From NCBI RefSeq assembly GCF_003350405.1, contig NZ_QQAW01000005.1, positions 124,001 through 188,000 of the forward strand: a stretch of 64,000 nucleotides of DNA, in the 5' to 3' direction. The position numbers were made by a program, and so were the translations under genes. The notes under the pieces are model-generated. The model searched no databases, was not told the origin of the DNA, and saw only the letters and a program-made list of their open reading frames with translations. Below, piece after piece: positions 36,107 through 44,361 of this stretch (positions are counted from its first letter, which is position 1; the number at the start of each line of letters is the position of its first letter). The DNA comes from Gluconacetobacter liquefaciens (GTDB lineage Bacteria > Pseudomonadota > Alphaproteobacteria > Acetobacterales > Acetobacteraceae).

Positions 36107-37453
36107 ATGGCCTCCGCGGCCGAGCAGCTGGCTGCCAATCTGAATTTCAGCTCCTTCGCCAATGCGACGGAGTTGAAGAAACGAATCTGGTTTACCCTGG
36201 GGGCGTTGATCGTCTACCGTCTGGGTACCTACATTCCGGTTCCCGGCGTCGACGCGACGGTCATGGGCCAGCTTCTGGCGCAGCACCAGGGCGGTATCCT
36301 GGGAATGTTCGACATGTTCACCGGCGGTGCGCTCGGTCGTATGACCGTCTTCGCCCTGAACATCATGCCGTATATCAGCGCCTCGATCATCGTGCAGCTG
36401 ATGTCTTCGGCGATTCCCGCGCTTGAGAACCTAAAGAAGGAAGGTGAGCAGGGGCGGCGCAAGCTGAACGAATATACCCGCTACCTGACTGTGCTGATCG
36501 CGCTGTTCCAAGCCTATGGCATCGCCGTTGGACTCGAGAACATGCACAGTGCAGCGGGGTCGGCGGTGATCGCGCCCGGCATGTTCTTCATCGTTTCGTG
36601 CGTGGTGACGCTACTGGGCGGCACGATGTTCCTGATGTGGCTTGGTGAGCAGATCACATCCCGCGGTGTGGGCAATGGCATTTCGCTGATCATCTTCGCC
36701 GGTATCGTGGCGAACTTGCCGCATGCGTTGGCCAGCCTGTTCCAGCTTGGCTATACGGGCGCCCTGTCGCCCTTCTTCGTGCTGGTCTTCCTAGTGCTGG
36801 CGGCGATAACCATCGCCTTCATTGTCTTCATGGAGCAGGCGCAGCGCCGGGTGGTCATCCAGTATCCCAAGCGGCAGGTCGGTCAGCGCATCTATGGCGG
36901 CGACTCCACCCATATGCCGCTGAAGGTGAATACTGCCGGTGTGATTCCGCCGATTTTCGCCTCTTCGGTACTGCTGATTCCGGTGACGATCGCTGGTTTT
37001 ATGAATAGTGCGTCGATGCCCGGATGGCTTTCGTTCCTGGGGCAGGAACTCGGGCAGGGGCAACCGCTTTACATGCTGTTCTATGCGGCCATGATCGTCT
37101 TCTTCTCGTATTTTTATGCGGCGGTGACGTTCAATCCGCAGGAAACGGCCGATAATCTGCGTAAGCAGGGTGGTTTCATCCCGGGCATCCGACCAGGTGC
37201 GAACACGGCGGCTTATTTTGACCGGATTCTGACGCGATTGACGACGATCGGTGCCGCCTACCTGGTGGCGGTGTGTTTGCTGCCGCAGATTCTGATCAGT
37301 CATTATAACGTGCCGTTCTATTTCGGCGGGACCAGCTTGATCATCATCGTATCAGTGACCATCGACACCGTGACGCAGATCCAGTCCCACCTGGTGGCTC
37401 ACCAGTACCAGGGGCTGATGCGGCGGGCGCGTGGGAAAGGCAGGGGTCGGTGA
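36107..37453 (+). CDS. secY: Preprotein translocase subunit SecY
   Basis: 448 residues with ten predicted membrane helices. TM1 area IWFTLGALIVYRLGTYIPVP, plug/TM2 area GGALGRMTVFALNIMPYISA, and the conserved cytoplasmic arginine loop around QYPKRQVGQRIYGGDSTHMP are intact, ending in a basic tail. It is the channel of the Sec translocon. ATG 36107 follows GGGACGGG. Its stop overlaps adk (GTGA). Confidence 0.99.
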   Translation: MASAAEQLAANLNFSSFANATELKKRIWFTLGALIVYRLGTYIPVPGVDATVMGQLLAQHQGGILGMFDMFTGGALGRMTVFALNIMPYISASIIVQLMSSAIPALENLKKEGEQGRRKLNEYTRYLTVLIALFQAYGIAVGLENMHSAAGSAVIAPGMFFIVSCVVTLLGGTMFLMWLGEQITSRGVGNGISLIIFAGIVANLPHALASLFQLGYTGALSPFFVLVFLVLAAITIAFIVFMEQAQRRVVIQYPKRQVGQRIYGGDSTHMPLKVNTAGVIPPIFASSVLLIPVTIAGFMNSASMPGWLSFLGQELGQGQPLYMLFYAAMIVFFSYFYAAVTFNPQETADNLRKQGGFIPGIRPGANTAAYFDRILTRLTTIGAAYLVAVCLLPQILISHYNVPFYFGGTSLIIIVSVTIDTVTQIQSHLVAHQYQGLMRRARGKGRGR

Positions 37454-38109
37454 ACGTCATATTTCTTGGCCCTCCTGGGGCCGGCAAGGGAACCCAGTCC
37501 AAGCGGCTGGAAGCGCGCTACGGTATCGCGCAGATCTCGACGGGGGACATGCTGCGCGCCGAGGTGGCAGCAGGGACTCCGATCGGCCAGGAGGCAAAGG
37601 CTCTGATGGATTCGGGGCAACTGGTCCCCGATGACGTGATCATTGCGATGCTCGAATCGCGCATCGCGCAGCCTGATTGCGCAAAGGGATTCATTCTCGA
37701 TGGATTCCCCCGGACAGCGGGTCAGGCTGCGGCATTGGATTCGATGCTGAAGCGGCGGGGGGCGCGAATCGACGTCGTGCTGTTTCTTGAGGTCGATGAA
37801 AATGCGCTGGCGGACCGGATCGCCGGCCGCTTCACCTGCGGTACCTGCGGGACAGGATATAACGACCTGTTCAAGAAGCCGAAGGTCGAGGGCACATGTG
37901 ATGTCTGTGGCGGGCATTATTTTGTCCGCCGCGAGGACGACCGGCGCGAGACCGTTGCTGCCCGTCTGGCCGCCTACCGAGAGCAGACGGCGCCTATCCT
38001 GCCGTATTACGAGGCCGAAGGGCGCCTGTACCCGGTGGACGGCATGGCCGACATCGACACGGTGACTGAGCAAGTCTTCGAAATCATGGATGGCATCACG
38101 AAAAAGTGA
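37450..38109 (+). CDS. adk: Adenylate kinase, zinc-LID type, GTG start
   Basis: 219 residues. P-loop GPPGAGKGT at residues 7-15, AMP-binding region STGDMLRAEVAAGTPIG, and a long LID domain with four cysteines in CGTCG and CDVCG, which in this family bind zinc. It interconverts ATP, ADP and AMP. The GTG start overlaps the secY stop; adk after secY is the usual alphaproteobacterial order. rpmJ and infA, sometimes found here, are absent. Confidence 0.98.
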   Translation: MNVIFLGPPGAGKGTQSKRLEARYGIAQISTGDMLRAEVAAGTPIGQEAKALMDSGQLVPDDVIIAMLESRIAQPDCAKGFILDGFPRTAGQAAALDSMLKRRGARIDVVLFLEVDENALADRIAGRFTCGTCGTGYNDLFKKPKVEGTCDVCGGHYFVRREDDRRETVAARLAAYREQTAPILPYYEAEGRLYPVDGMADIDTVTEQVFEIMDGITKK

Positions 38110-38119
38110 TCGTTATTCA

Positions 38120-38147
38120 TTGACTCAAAAGGGCGCGCGGGTATATT
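38120..38147 (+). promoter_or_regulatory. Strong candidate sigma-70 promoter for rpsM-rpsK-rpoA-rplQ
   Basis: TTGACT (38120-38125), 16-base spacer, TATATT (38142-38147), then the discriminator GCGCGCCC. Both hexamers are 5/6 consensus, the best promoter in the window. A 9-bp inverted repeat (AGGGCGCGC 38130-38138; GCGCGCCCT 38148-38156) flanks the -10 box exactly. Predicted start near 38154, leaving a leader of about 180 nt. Confidence 0.75.
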
Positions 38148-38335
38148 GCGCGCCCTCAAGGTATCGGCTCCCGTGCCCGACTGGCGCGGAGAGCGGAGAT
38201 CACGAATCCGATTGATGATGGGGTTGACCGGCGGTGCCGGCACGTTCACGACGCTCCGGCTTGCCGGTGGTGTGGAAAAGCCCCGGCGACGATCTTAAGG
38301 GCCCGAGTAACGCGGGCGGACGAGGAGTAAGTGGC

Positions 38336-38713
38336 GTGGCGCGTATTGCCGGCGTGAACATCCCAACCAACAAGCGGGTGACGATTGGCCTGCGTTATAT
38401 TTATGGCATTGGTCCGACCAAGGCCGAGCAGATCTGCCAGCAGCTCGAGATTCCGGCTGAGCGCCGGGTGAATGAGCTGTCGGACGACGAGATCCTGAAG
38501 ATCCGTGAGCTGATTGACAGCGAATACCGGGTCGAAGGCGATCTTCGTCGCGAAGTGGCGATGAACATCAAGCGCCTGATGGACCTGGGTTGCTACCGTG
38601 GCCTGCGTCACCGTCGCGGTCTTCCGGTCCGTGGCCAGCGGACGCACACCAATGCCCGTACCCGCAAGGGTAAGGCGGTGGCGATCGCCGGTAAGAAGAA
38701 GGCTACCCGCTAA
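38336..38713 (+). CDS. rpsM: 30S ribosomal protein S13, GTG start
   Basis: 125 residues from GTG 38336, preceded by GAGGAG (38322-38327). It begins (V)[20 protein letters not shown], and holds [20 protein letters not shown] before a basic tail. The frame is open upstream from 38234, but those residues are unlike S13. S13 contacts the P-site tRNA and bridges the subunits. Confidence 0.97.
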   Translation: MARIAGVNIPTNKRVTIGLRYIYGIGPTKAEQICQQLEIPAERRVNELSDDEILKIRELIDSEYRVEGDLRREVAMNIKRLMDLGCYRGLRHRRGLPVRGQRTHTNARTRKGKAVAIAGKKKATR

Positions 38714-38817
38714 GCGGCTCCAGCCGCATTCGCGGCCAGCGCCGGGTGTCCCTGGTTACAATCTCCAGGGGTATCCGACGCGGCTCGCGTTGATGAACAG
38801 ACAGGACCAGGAAGACT
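38714..38817 (+). other. rpsM-rpsK spacer with two hairpins
   Basis: GCGGC-tcca-GCCGC (38714-38727) and CCCTGG/CCAGGG (38750-38755 with 38765-38770), without T-runs, then AGGACCAGGAAG before rpsK. They probably act in mRNA stability or processing; no more can be said. Confidence 0.4.
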
Positions 38818-39210
38818 ATGGCGAAGGCTGCAGCTCCGCGTATTCGGAAGAAAGAGCGGAAGAACATTATCTCGGGGGTGGCGCATGTGCTCTCCACCTT
38901 CAACAACACGATGATCACGATCTCCGATGCCCAGGGCAACGCGATCGCGTGGTCTTCCGCTGGTGCTCAGGGCTTCAAGGGCTCGCGCAAATCCACCCCG
39001 TACGCGGCGCAGGTCGCCGCCGAGGATGCAGGCCGCAAGGCGCGTGAGCACGGCATGGAGACGCTGGAGATCGAAGTGTCGGGTCCGGGTTCGGGGCGTG
39101 AGAGCGCACTGCGCGCGTTGCAGGCGGTCGGGTTCTCGATCACCTCGATCCGCGACATGACGCCGGTGCCGCATAACGGTTGCCGTCCGCGCAAGCGTCG
39201 TCGCGTCTGA
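38818..39210 (+). CDS. rpsK: 30S ribosomal protein S11
   Basis: 130 residues. [40 protein letters not shown] and the C-terminal [15 protein letters not shown] are diagnostic. It helps form the platform and the Shine-Dalgarno helix site. The 119-base spacer to rpoA contains a strong hairpin. Confidence 0.99.
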   Translation: MAKAAAPRIRKKERKNIISGVAHVLSTFNNTMITISDAQGNAIAWSSAGAQGFKGSRKSTPYAAQVAAEDAGRKAREHGMETLEIEVSGPGSGRESALRALQAVGFSITSIRDMTPVPHNGCRPRKRRRV

Positions 39211-39268
39211 TCGTCAGGCTCGGATTCGTTTTCTGCCGGCCTCGTGCTGGCGGGGTTGAGTGTCATCA

Positions 39269-39290
39269 GGCACCCGTTCGCACGGGTGCC
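39269..39290 (+). promoter_or_regulatory. Strong hairpin between rpsK and rpoA
   Basis: A perfect 9-bp stem GGCACCCGT/ACGGGTGCC with a TCGC tetraloop, 40 bases before rpoA. There is no T-run. The spacing from rpoA and the rare TTG start of rpoA suggest a role in setting RpoA yield or an RNA-processing site; this is inference. Confidence 0.5.
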
Positions 39291-39329
39291 GTCTGCCTTG
39301 GTGCAGATCAGTTTTGAAAGGCCATCAAC

Positions 39330-40349
39330 TTGGTCCTCCAGAAAAACTGGCAATCTCTGATCAAGCCGGAGAAGCTGGAAGTCGAGCCGGGCGGCCAGCC
39401 GTTGCGCACAGCGACTGTGGTGGCGGAACCGCTCGAGCGTGGCTTCGGCATGACGCTCGGCAATGCTATCCGGCGCGTGCTGCTGTCCTCCCTTCAGGGG
39501 GCTGCCGTAACGGCGATCCAGATCGACGGCGTGTTGCATGAGTTCTCGTCAGTGGCCGGCGTCCGCGAGGACGTGACGGACATCGTCCTGAACATCAAGC
39601 AGCTTGCCCTGCGGATGCATGGCGAAGGCCCGAAGCGCATGGTGCTGACGGCCACCGGACCGGGCGAAGTGCGTGCGGGCCAGATCCAGACCGGCCACGA
39701 TATCGAGGTGATGAATCCTGATCTCGTGATCTGCACCCTCGACGAAGGCGTGAAGTTCGGGATGGAATTCACCGTCAATCTGGGCAAGGGCTACGTTCCC
39801 GCGGCGGCCAACCGCCCCGAGGATGCGCCGATTGGCCTGATTCCGGTGGACGCGATCTATTCGCCGGTGCAGCGCGTGTCCTACAAGGTCGAGCCGACCC
39901 GCGTGGGGCAGGTGACCGACTATGACCGGCTTCTGCTGACGGTCGAGACGAACGGCGCGGTGACGCCTGAGGATGCGGTGGCCCTGGCCGCCCGGATCCT
40001 ACAGGACCAGCTCCAGCTGTTCATCAATTTCGACGAGCCGCGCCCGGTCCGGACCGAAGAGCCGCAGGACGACCTGCCGTTCAATCGGAACCTGCTGCGC
40101 AAGGTCGACGAACTGGAACTGTCGGTTCGCAGTGCCAACTGCCTGAAGAACGACAATATCGTCTATATTGGCGATCTGGTGCAGAAGACCGAGCAGGAGA
40201 TGCTGCGGACGCCGAATTTCGGCCGCAAGTCCCTGAACGAGATCAAGGAGGTCCTGACGTCGATGGGGCTCTCCCTTGGTATGAACGTCCCGGCCTGGCC
40301 GCCGGAAAATATCGAAGACCTGGCCAAGAGGCTCGACGAGCCCTTCTGA
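39330..40349 (+). CDS. rpoA: DNA-directed RNA polymerase alpha subunit, TTG start
   Basis: 339 residues. The assembly domain holds [20 protein letters not shown], and the C-terminal domain, joined by a linker, ends with [20 protein letters not shown] and [21 protein letters not shown] 39330 gives (L)[20 protein letters not shown] as in alphaproteobacterial RpoA, with GAAAGG (39316-39321) upstream. It lies between rpsK and rplQ in the standard alpha operon; rpsD is absent, as is usual in this class. Confidence 0.98.
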   Translation: MVLQKNWQSLIKPEKLEVEPGGQPLRTATVVAEPLERGFGMTLGNAIRRVLLSSLQGAAVTAIQIDGVLHEFSSVAGVREDVTDIVLNIKQLALRMHGEGPKRMVLTATGPGEVRAGQIQTGHDIEVMNPDLVICTLDEGVKFGMEFTVNLGKGYVPAAANRPEDAPIGLIPVDAIYSPVQRVSYKVEPTRVGQVTDYDRLLLTVETNGAVTPEDAVALAARILQDQLQLFINFDEPRPVRTEEPQDDLPFNRNLLRKVDELELSVRSANCLKNDNIVYIGDLVQKTEQEMLRTPNFGRKSLNEIKEVLTSMGLSLGMNVPAWPPENIEDLAKRLDEPF

Positions 40350-40373
40350 CCGGAAAGACAGGAAGACTTTATC

Positions 40374-40799
40374 ATGCGTCACGGTGTTGCCGGCCGGAAG
40401 CTCGGCGTTACCTCCACCCATCGCGCCGCCATGTTCCGCAACATGGCTGTCGCGCTGATCAAGCACGAGCAGATCACCACGACTCTGCCCAAGGCGAAGG
40501 AGCTTCGCCCCGTGGTCGAGAAGCTGATCACGCTCGGCAAGCGCGGCGACCTGCACGCCCGCCGTCAGGCTTATGCGCAGCTCCGTGACGACGTGATCGT
40601 CTCCAAGCTGTTCGCGGCCGTGGCGGATCGCTACAAGGCCCGTAGCGGTGGTTATATCCGCGTCCTGCGCGCGGGCATCCGTCATGGCGACGCTGCCGAC
40701 ATGGCGGTGATCGAACTGGTGGATCGCGATGTGTCCGCCAAGGGCCAGGATAGCGGCCCGCGTCCGGAAGTCGTTTCCGACGAGGGGCTGGCAGCGTAA
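40374..40799 (+). CDS. rplQ: 50S ribosomal protein L17
   Basis: 141 residues. [20 protein letters not shown], then [20 protein letters not shown] and [20 protein letters not shown], define L17. A short acidic tail ends the protein. Last gene of the core block, 27 bases before a strong terminator. Confidence 0.98.
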   Translation: MRHGVAGRKLGVTSTHRAAMFRNMAVALIKHEQITTTLPKAKELRPVVEKLITLGKRGDLHARRQAYAQLRDDVIVSKLFAAVADRYKARSGGYIRVLRAGIRHGDAADMAVIELVDRDVSAKGQDSGPRPEVVSDEGLAA

Positions 40800-40825
40800 G
40801 TCTTACGCTCTGGCTTTATGAAAAG

Positions 40826-40851
40826 ACCCGGCCCTTTGGCCGGGTTTTTTT
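40826..40851 (+). terminator. Intrinsic terminator after rplQ
   Basis: ACCCGGCC-cttt-GGCCGGGT (40826-40845) followed by a run of T to 40851. An A-rich flank upstream makes it able to work on the opposite strand too. It ends the 28-kb ribosomal block. Confidence 0.95.
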
Positions 40852-41010
40852 ATGTCTGAACGGCGGGGACGGGCAGGCGGTTTCACCTCCGTCAGACGAT
40901 CCGATCCCTGCAGCCCGATCAGCCGTCTATGCCCATTCCTTCGTCCTGCGTTCAGGTGAGCCGGAAACCACGAGCGCCATCAACAGGGCCGCTATCCGAT
41001 CGGGAGGCCA

Positions 41011-41240
41011 GTGAGGCGTCCGGTCGAGTATTCCCCTCTTTTCGCTCGAATTCTGCATTGGGTGATGGCCGCGATGCTCCTGGCAATGCTCTTCATCGGC
41101 ATCATCATGGCGTCGACGGTGGCACCGACCTATCACCGGCTGCTCGATCCGCATCGCCCACTCGGCATCTGTGGTTCGCCAGGTCAATCGACTGCTGCTG
41201 CGCGACGATGCGCTGCCATTATGGCAGGCGGCCGGAGCAG
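41011..41240 (+). pseudogene. Remnant of a cytochrome b561 gene
   Basis: GTG 41011, with GGGAGG (41001-41006) upstream, starts a frame reading YSPLFARILHWVMAAMLLAM, then LFIGIIMA and YHRLLDPHRPLGI. This is TM1 of cytochrome b561, with the heme-binding histidine region LHW and the loop before TM2. Directly after, the frame becomes unrelated, while another frame reads VVRQVNRLLLRDDALPLWQ, which fits the loop after TM2. So TM2 has been lost by a deletion with frameshift, and TM3-TM4 are missing. The rest of the gap 40852-41264 shows no gene. Intact homologues carry electrons from the quinol pool. The peptide match is by eye. Confidence 0.65.
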
Positions 41241-41264
41241 CAGGGCGATGGACGAGCCAGCCTC

Positions 41265-42536
41265 TTAACCCGGCTTGATCGGTGTGTAATGCGTGCCGGG
41301 CGAGATCGCGGTGACGTAGGGGCCGGTCCAGTCCCGTGTGAAGATACGGTTCAGGGTCGCGGCCGGGTTGTGACCATGGACGAAGATCGAGGCATCGACA
41401 GTGGTGTTGAAATAGCTCCATTCCCAGTTGCCGGTGCCGATGAAGATGGCATCGTCGTCGGCAACGGCATATTTGCAATGCTCGACACGGGCGAAGGGAA
41501 TGAATCCGCTGCTGGCTTGGGGAACAGTGCTGAATTTCACTTCGATATTCGGCATGGCGGCCAAGCTCTTCAGATAGGACTGCATCGGCTCGTTTAGCGC
41601 CCAGTTCGACACGATGATCTGCACCGATACGCCACGGGCCGCTGCATCGCGCAGCGCCGTATCCAGTACAGGCCAATATCCTTTCGGGCCGTAATGTTTC
41701 AGAGCACTCAGCGTCAGGACCTGAAGCCGGAAGACATGCCGGGCCGCGTGGATCATCGTGACCAGAGATGGTTCTTCCGCTGTCAGCGAGGTCGGCATCA
41801 TCATCGGCGGGCTGAAGGCGGGGAAGGCGATCACACTTTCCCCGCCTGGCTCGCGCAGCATGGCCGGGGCGAAACCGGTCGCGATCGGCCGCTCGGCCGG
41901 CGGCTGCATGCGCATCTGGGGCAGGGTTCGGCCGCCGCCCAATGCCCACAGTGTGTCGAACGCGCTCTCGAAACTGCCGGCGATGGCAGTGTCCTCGATC
42001 GCAGCACCGATCTCGTGGATTTCCTCCAGTGCCCGCCAGTCCCAGTTCTGGCTGCCGACGAATACCTGCCGCCCATCGATGATCATGAATTTGGCGTGCA
42101 GTACACCGCCCGTCAGGCGCTGGGTCGGCAGGGTTTCGATCTGGATGTTATGGATGGGCTTCAGCCGTTCCAGAACTGGCGCCGTCTCTTTCAGGAAACT
42201 GTCATCCACCACCAGGCGGACCTGGATACCGGCATTGGCGCGTTCGATCAGCGCCTCGATAACGGCGGACATCGCGCGGCCGGGTTTATCGGCAATATAG
42301 AACTGCGCCACGTCGATCGTGTGGCGGGCATGACGGATCATGTCCAGCCAGACTGGCTGGGTGCGCGGAACGCCCGGTTCTCCATAGATGCTTTCTTCCG
42401 GCACGCTCTCGACGATTCGGAAGGTCGGGGCCGCACTCTCGGCCCATGCTGCGTGGACCGAAAGAGAGAAGGACGCGAGAAGGGCGAGAAGGCCAACCCC
42501 GTTCCGAAACCGGAAGGTAGAAGATGTCTCGGCCAT
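41265..42536 (-). CDS. Exported phospholipase D-like protein
   Basis: 423 residues from ATG 42536 (GGAG six bases upstream; a TTG four codons earlier is less likely). A cleavable signal peptide is clear: a hydrophobic core about residues 13-27 and an AWA cleavage site. Two HKD motifs give one complete active site: HAKFMIIDGRQVFVGSQNWD and HCKYAVADDDAIFIGTGNWE. The N-terminal segment after the signal peptide (ESIYGEPGVPRTQPVWLDMI) resembles animal-type PLD3/PLD4 and bacterial relatives. Likely a periplasmic or secreted phosphodiesterase on phospholipid or nucleic acid; substrate unknown. Divergent from the amidohydrolase gene. Confidence 0.8.
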   Translation of the reverse strand: MAETSSTFRFRNGVGLLALLASFSLSVHAAWAESAAPTFRIVESVPEESIYGEPGVPRTQPVWLDMIRHARHTIDVAQFYIADKPGRAMSAVIEALIERANAGIQVRLVVDDSFLKETAPVLERLKPIHNIQIETLPTQRLTGGVLHAKFMIIDGRQVFVGSQNWDWRALEEIHEIGAAIEDTAIAGSFESAFDTLWALGGGRTLPQMRMQPPAERPIATGFAPAMLREPGGESVIAFPAFSPPMMMPTSLTAEEPSLVTMIHAARHVFRLQVLTLSALKHYGPKGYWPVLDTALRDAAARGVSVQIIVSNWALNEPMQSYLKSLAAMPNIEVKFSTVPQASSGFIPFARVEHCKYAVADDDAIFIGTGNWEWSYFNTTVDASIFVHGHNPAATLNRIFTRDWTGPYVTAISPGTHYTPIKPG

Positions 42537-42819
42537 ATCCTGCTCCAATCATATTCCGGGCAGGGCGTCACGTCGCGCCGTCTCGCCAGTGGCCGGCATT
42601 CTGATCATGGGCGGCCAACCCGGCAAGACGGGTCGTCACCCGCGCATACGGAAAATTTGCGAAAAGTCTGGTGATAGTGGCCGCTTACTGATAAAAATGC
42701 CTAATCCACGCCCGTTCAGTACCGAAACTTGATGACGATCCGGACTTCGCACCTCCGGGACAGGGCTTCATCGCGACAGGGTGTTCGTCACCCTGACATT
42801 CGGTACCGGGGGAGCCGTC

Positions 42820-44175
42820 ATGACGGTCGATCTGCTGATCAGGGATGCTTTTCTTTATATTGATCGCGACTGGGAAGTGGCGAATGGCTGGCTGGCGATC
42901 AAGGACGGTCGCGTCCATGGTATCGGCGACCGGGCTGAGGATGCGCCGGCTGCACGATCGGTCATTTCGGCGCGCGGGCGGCTGGTCACGCCCGGACTCG
43001 TCAATGCGCATCACCATATGTATCAGAACCTGACCCGGGCCTACGCCCCGGTGACGAACGGCACGCTGTTCGAATGGCTCAAAGGCCTCTATCCGCTTTG
43101 GGCCGATCTGGATGAAGAGTCGGTCTATCTCTCGACCTGCGTGGCTATGGTCGAACTGCTGATGGGCGGCTGCACGACCTCCATGGACCATATGTATGTC
43201 CATCCCCGGCCATTCCTGATCGATGCGCAGTTTCGCGCGGCGCGCGATATCGGGTTTCGTTTCCACGCCACGCGCGGGTCGATGACGCGATCGGTCGAGG
43301 ATGGCGGGCTACCGCCGGCCTCGGTGGTGCAGGATGAAGATACGATCCTGGCCGACAGCGAACGGCTGGTGGGGGCCTTCCACGATCCGGCACCGGGTGC
43401 GATGGGCCGGGTGGCGCTGGCACCCTGTTCGCTGTTCAGCGTGTCTGAACGGATCATGACGGAATCAGCGCGTCTGGCCGAAAAGCACGATCTGCGCCTG
43501 CATACCCACTTGGCGGAAGATCCCGATGAAGACGCCTATTGTGCCGAAATCTACGGCTGCACGCCGACCGAATATTTCGAGCGTGTCGGCTGGGCCAGCC
43601 CACGTTCGTGGGTAGCGCATTATATCTACCCCACGGGTGACGAGATCGACCGGCTGGCCCATGCCGGCGTCTGCACGGCGCAATGCCCCTGTTCAAACAT
43701 GATGATCGGCGGCGGTACGGCCGATGCGATGGACATGCGGCGACGCGGCATGCGCGTCGGTCTGGGGTGTGACGGGTCGGCGTCGACCGATCATGCGTCG
43801 ATGTGGCTGGAAACCCGCATGGCGATGCTGCTGGGTCGGTTTCGGCATGGTCCGCACGCCATGTCGGCGCGCGATGCGCTGGACATGGCGACGCGTGGCG
43901 GCGCCGCCTGCCTGGGCTGGGAGGACGAGATCGGGCATCTGCGGCCCGGTGCCTGCGCCGATCTGGTTATCTGGTCGATCTCCGAGGTCGCGGCTGCCGG
44001 TGCGTTAAGCGATCCGGTCGAGGCGTGGCTGCGCTGTGCGCCGGCCGTGGCGGGCACCACCATCATCAATGGAAAGGTGCTGGTGTCGGATGGCGTGCCT
44101 GTGCTGGCCAATCTGGGCGACATCCTGCGCGATCATGCGCGGGAGGCGAGGCGGATACAGCGGCTCGGGACGTGA
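42820..44175 (+). CDS. Metal-dependent amidohydrolase, 8-oxoguanine deaminase-like
   Basis: 451 residues from ATG 42820, after GGGGGAG. Metal ligands of the deaminase subgroup are visible: NAHHHMYQNLTRA (HxH), RLHTHLAED, WVAHYIYPTGDEI and the aspartate in GLGCDGSASTDHASM. The closing GHLRPGACADLVIWS is typical of the amidohydrolase composite domain. The HHHMYQ stretch and the overall order match the 8-oxoguanine/guanine deaminase branch better than AtzA/TrzN or SAH deaminases. It would convert an oxidised purine base to the uric-acid-type product in the cytoplasm. Stands alone; the exact substrate is inferred. Confidence 0.75.
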   Translation: MTVDLLIRDAFLYIDRDWEVANGWLAIKDGRVHGIGDRAEDAPAARSVISARGRLVTPGLVNAHHHMYQNLTRAYAPVTNGTLFEWLKGLYPLWADLDEESVYLSTCVAMVELLMGGCTTSMDHMYVHPRPFLIDAQFRAARDIGFRFHATRGSMTRSVEDGGLPPASVVQDEDTILADSERLVGAFHDPAPGAMGRVALAPCSLFSVSERIMTESARLAEKHDLRLHTHLAEDPDEDAYCAEIYGCTPTEYFERVGWASPRSWVAHYIYPTGDEIDRLAHAGVCTAQCPCSNMMIGGGTADAMDMRRRGMRVGLGCDGSASTDHASMWLETRMAMLLGRFRHGPHAMSARDALDMATRGGAACLGWEDEIGHLRPGACADLVIWSISEVAAAGALSDPVEAWLRCAPAVAGTTIINGKVLVSDGVPVLANLGDILRDHAREARRIQRLGT

Positions 44176-44184
44176 GCAGGGTAT

Positions 44185-44209
44185 CTTCTTTTTTCTGAAG
44201 AAAAAGAAG
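44185..44209. repeat. A/T-rich inverted repeat after the amidohydrolase gene
   Basis: CTTCTTTTT (44185-44193) pairs with AAAAAGAAG (44201-44209) and is followed by CAAAAAAC. It stands out in a GC-rich genome. It may be a terminator working mainly on the minus strand, or a copy of a dispersed intergenic element; only one copy is in the window. Confidence 0.4.
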
Positions 44210-44361
44210 CAAAAAACTTCGCCATTCGGGGCCGTCGTCTGTTCCCCGGCCGAAGGCTCCGGGGCGGATCAGAACAAACGCACATGCGTCTGTTAACGCC
44301 TTACGGTCTCTTGTTCGTTTCGCCCCCGATGGTACCGTGCCCCCAGATAGTGAGGTGACAG

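Noticed and set aside
38234-38335. ATG-started longer form of S13
   Set aside because: Added residues do not match S13; GTG 38336 follows GAGGAG at the correct distance.
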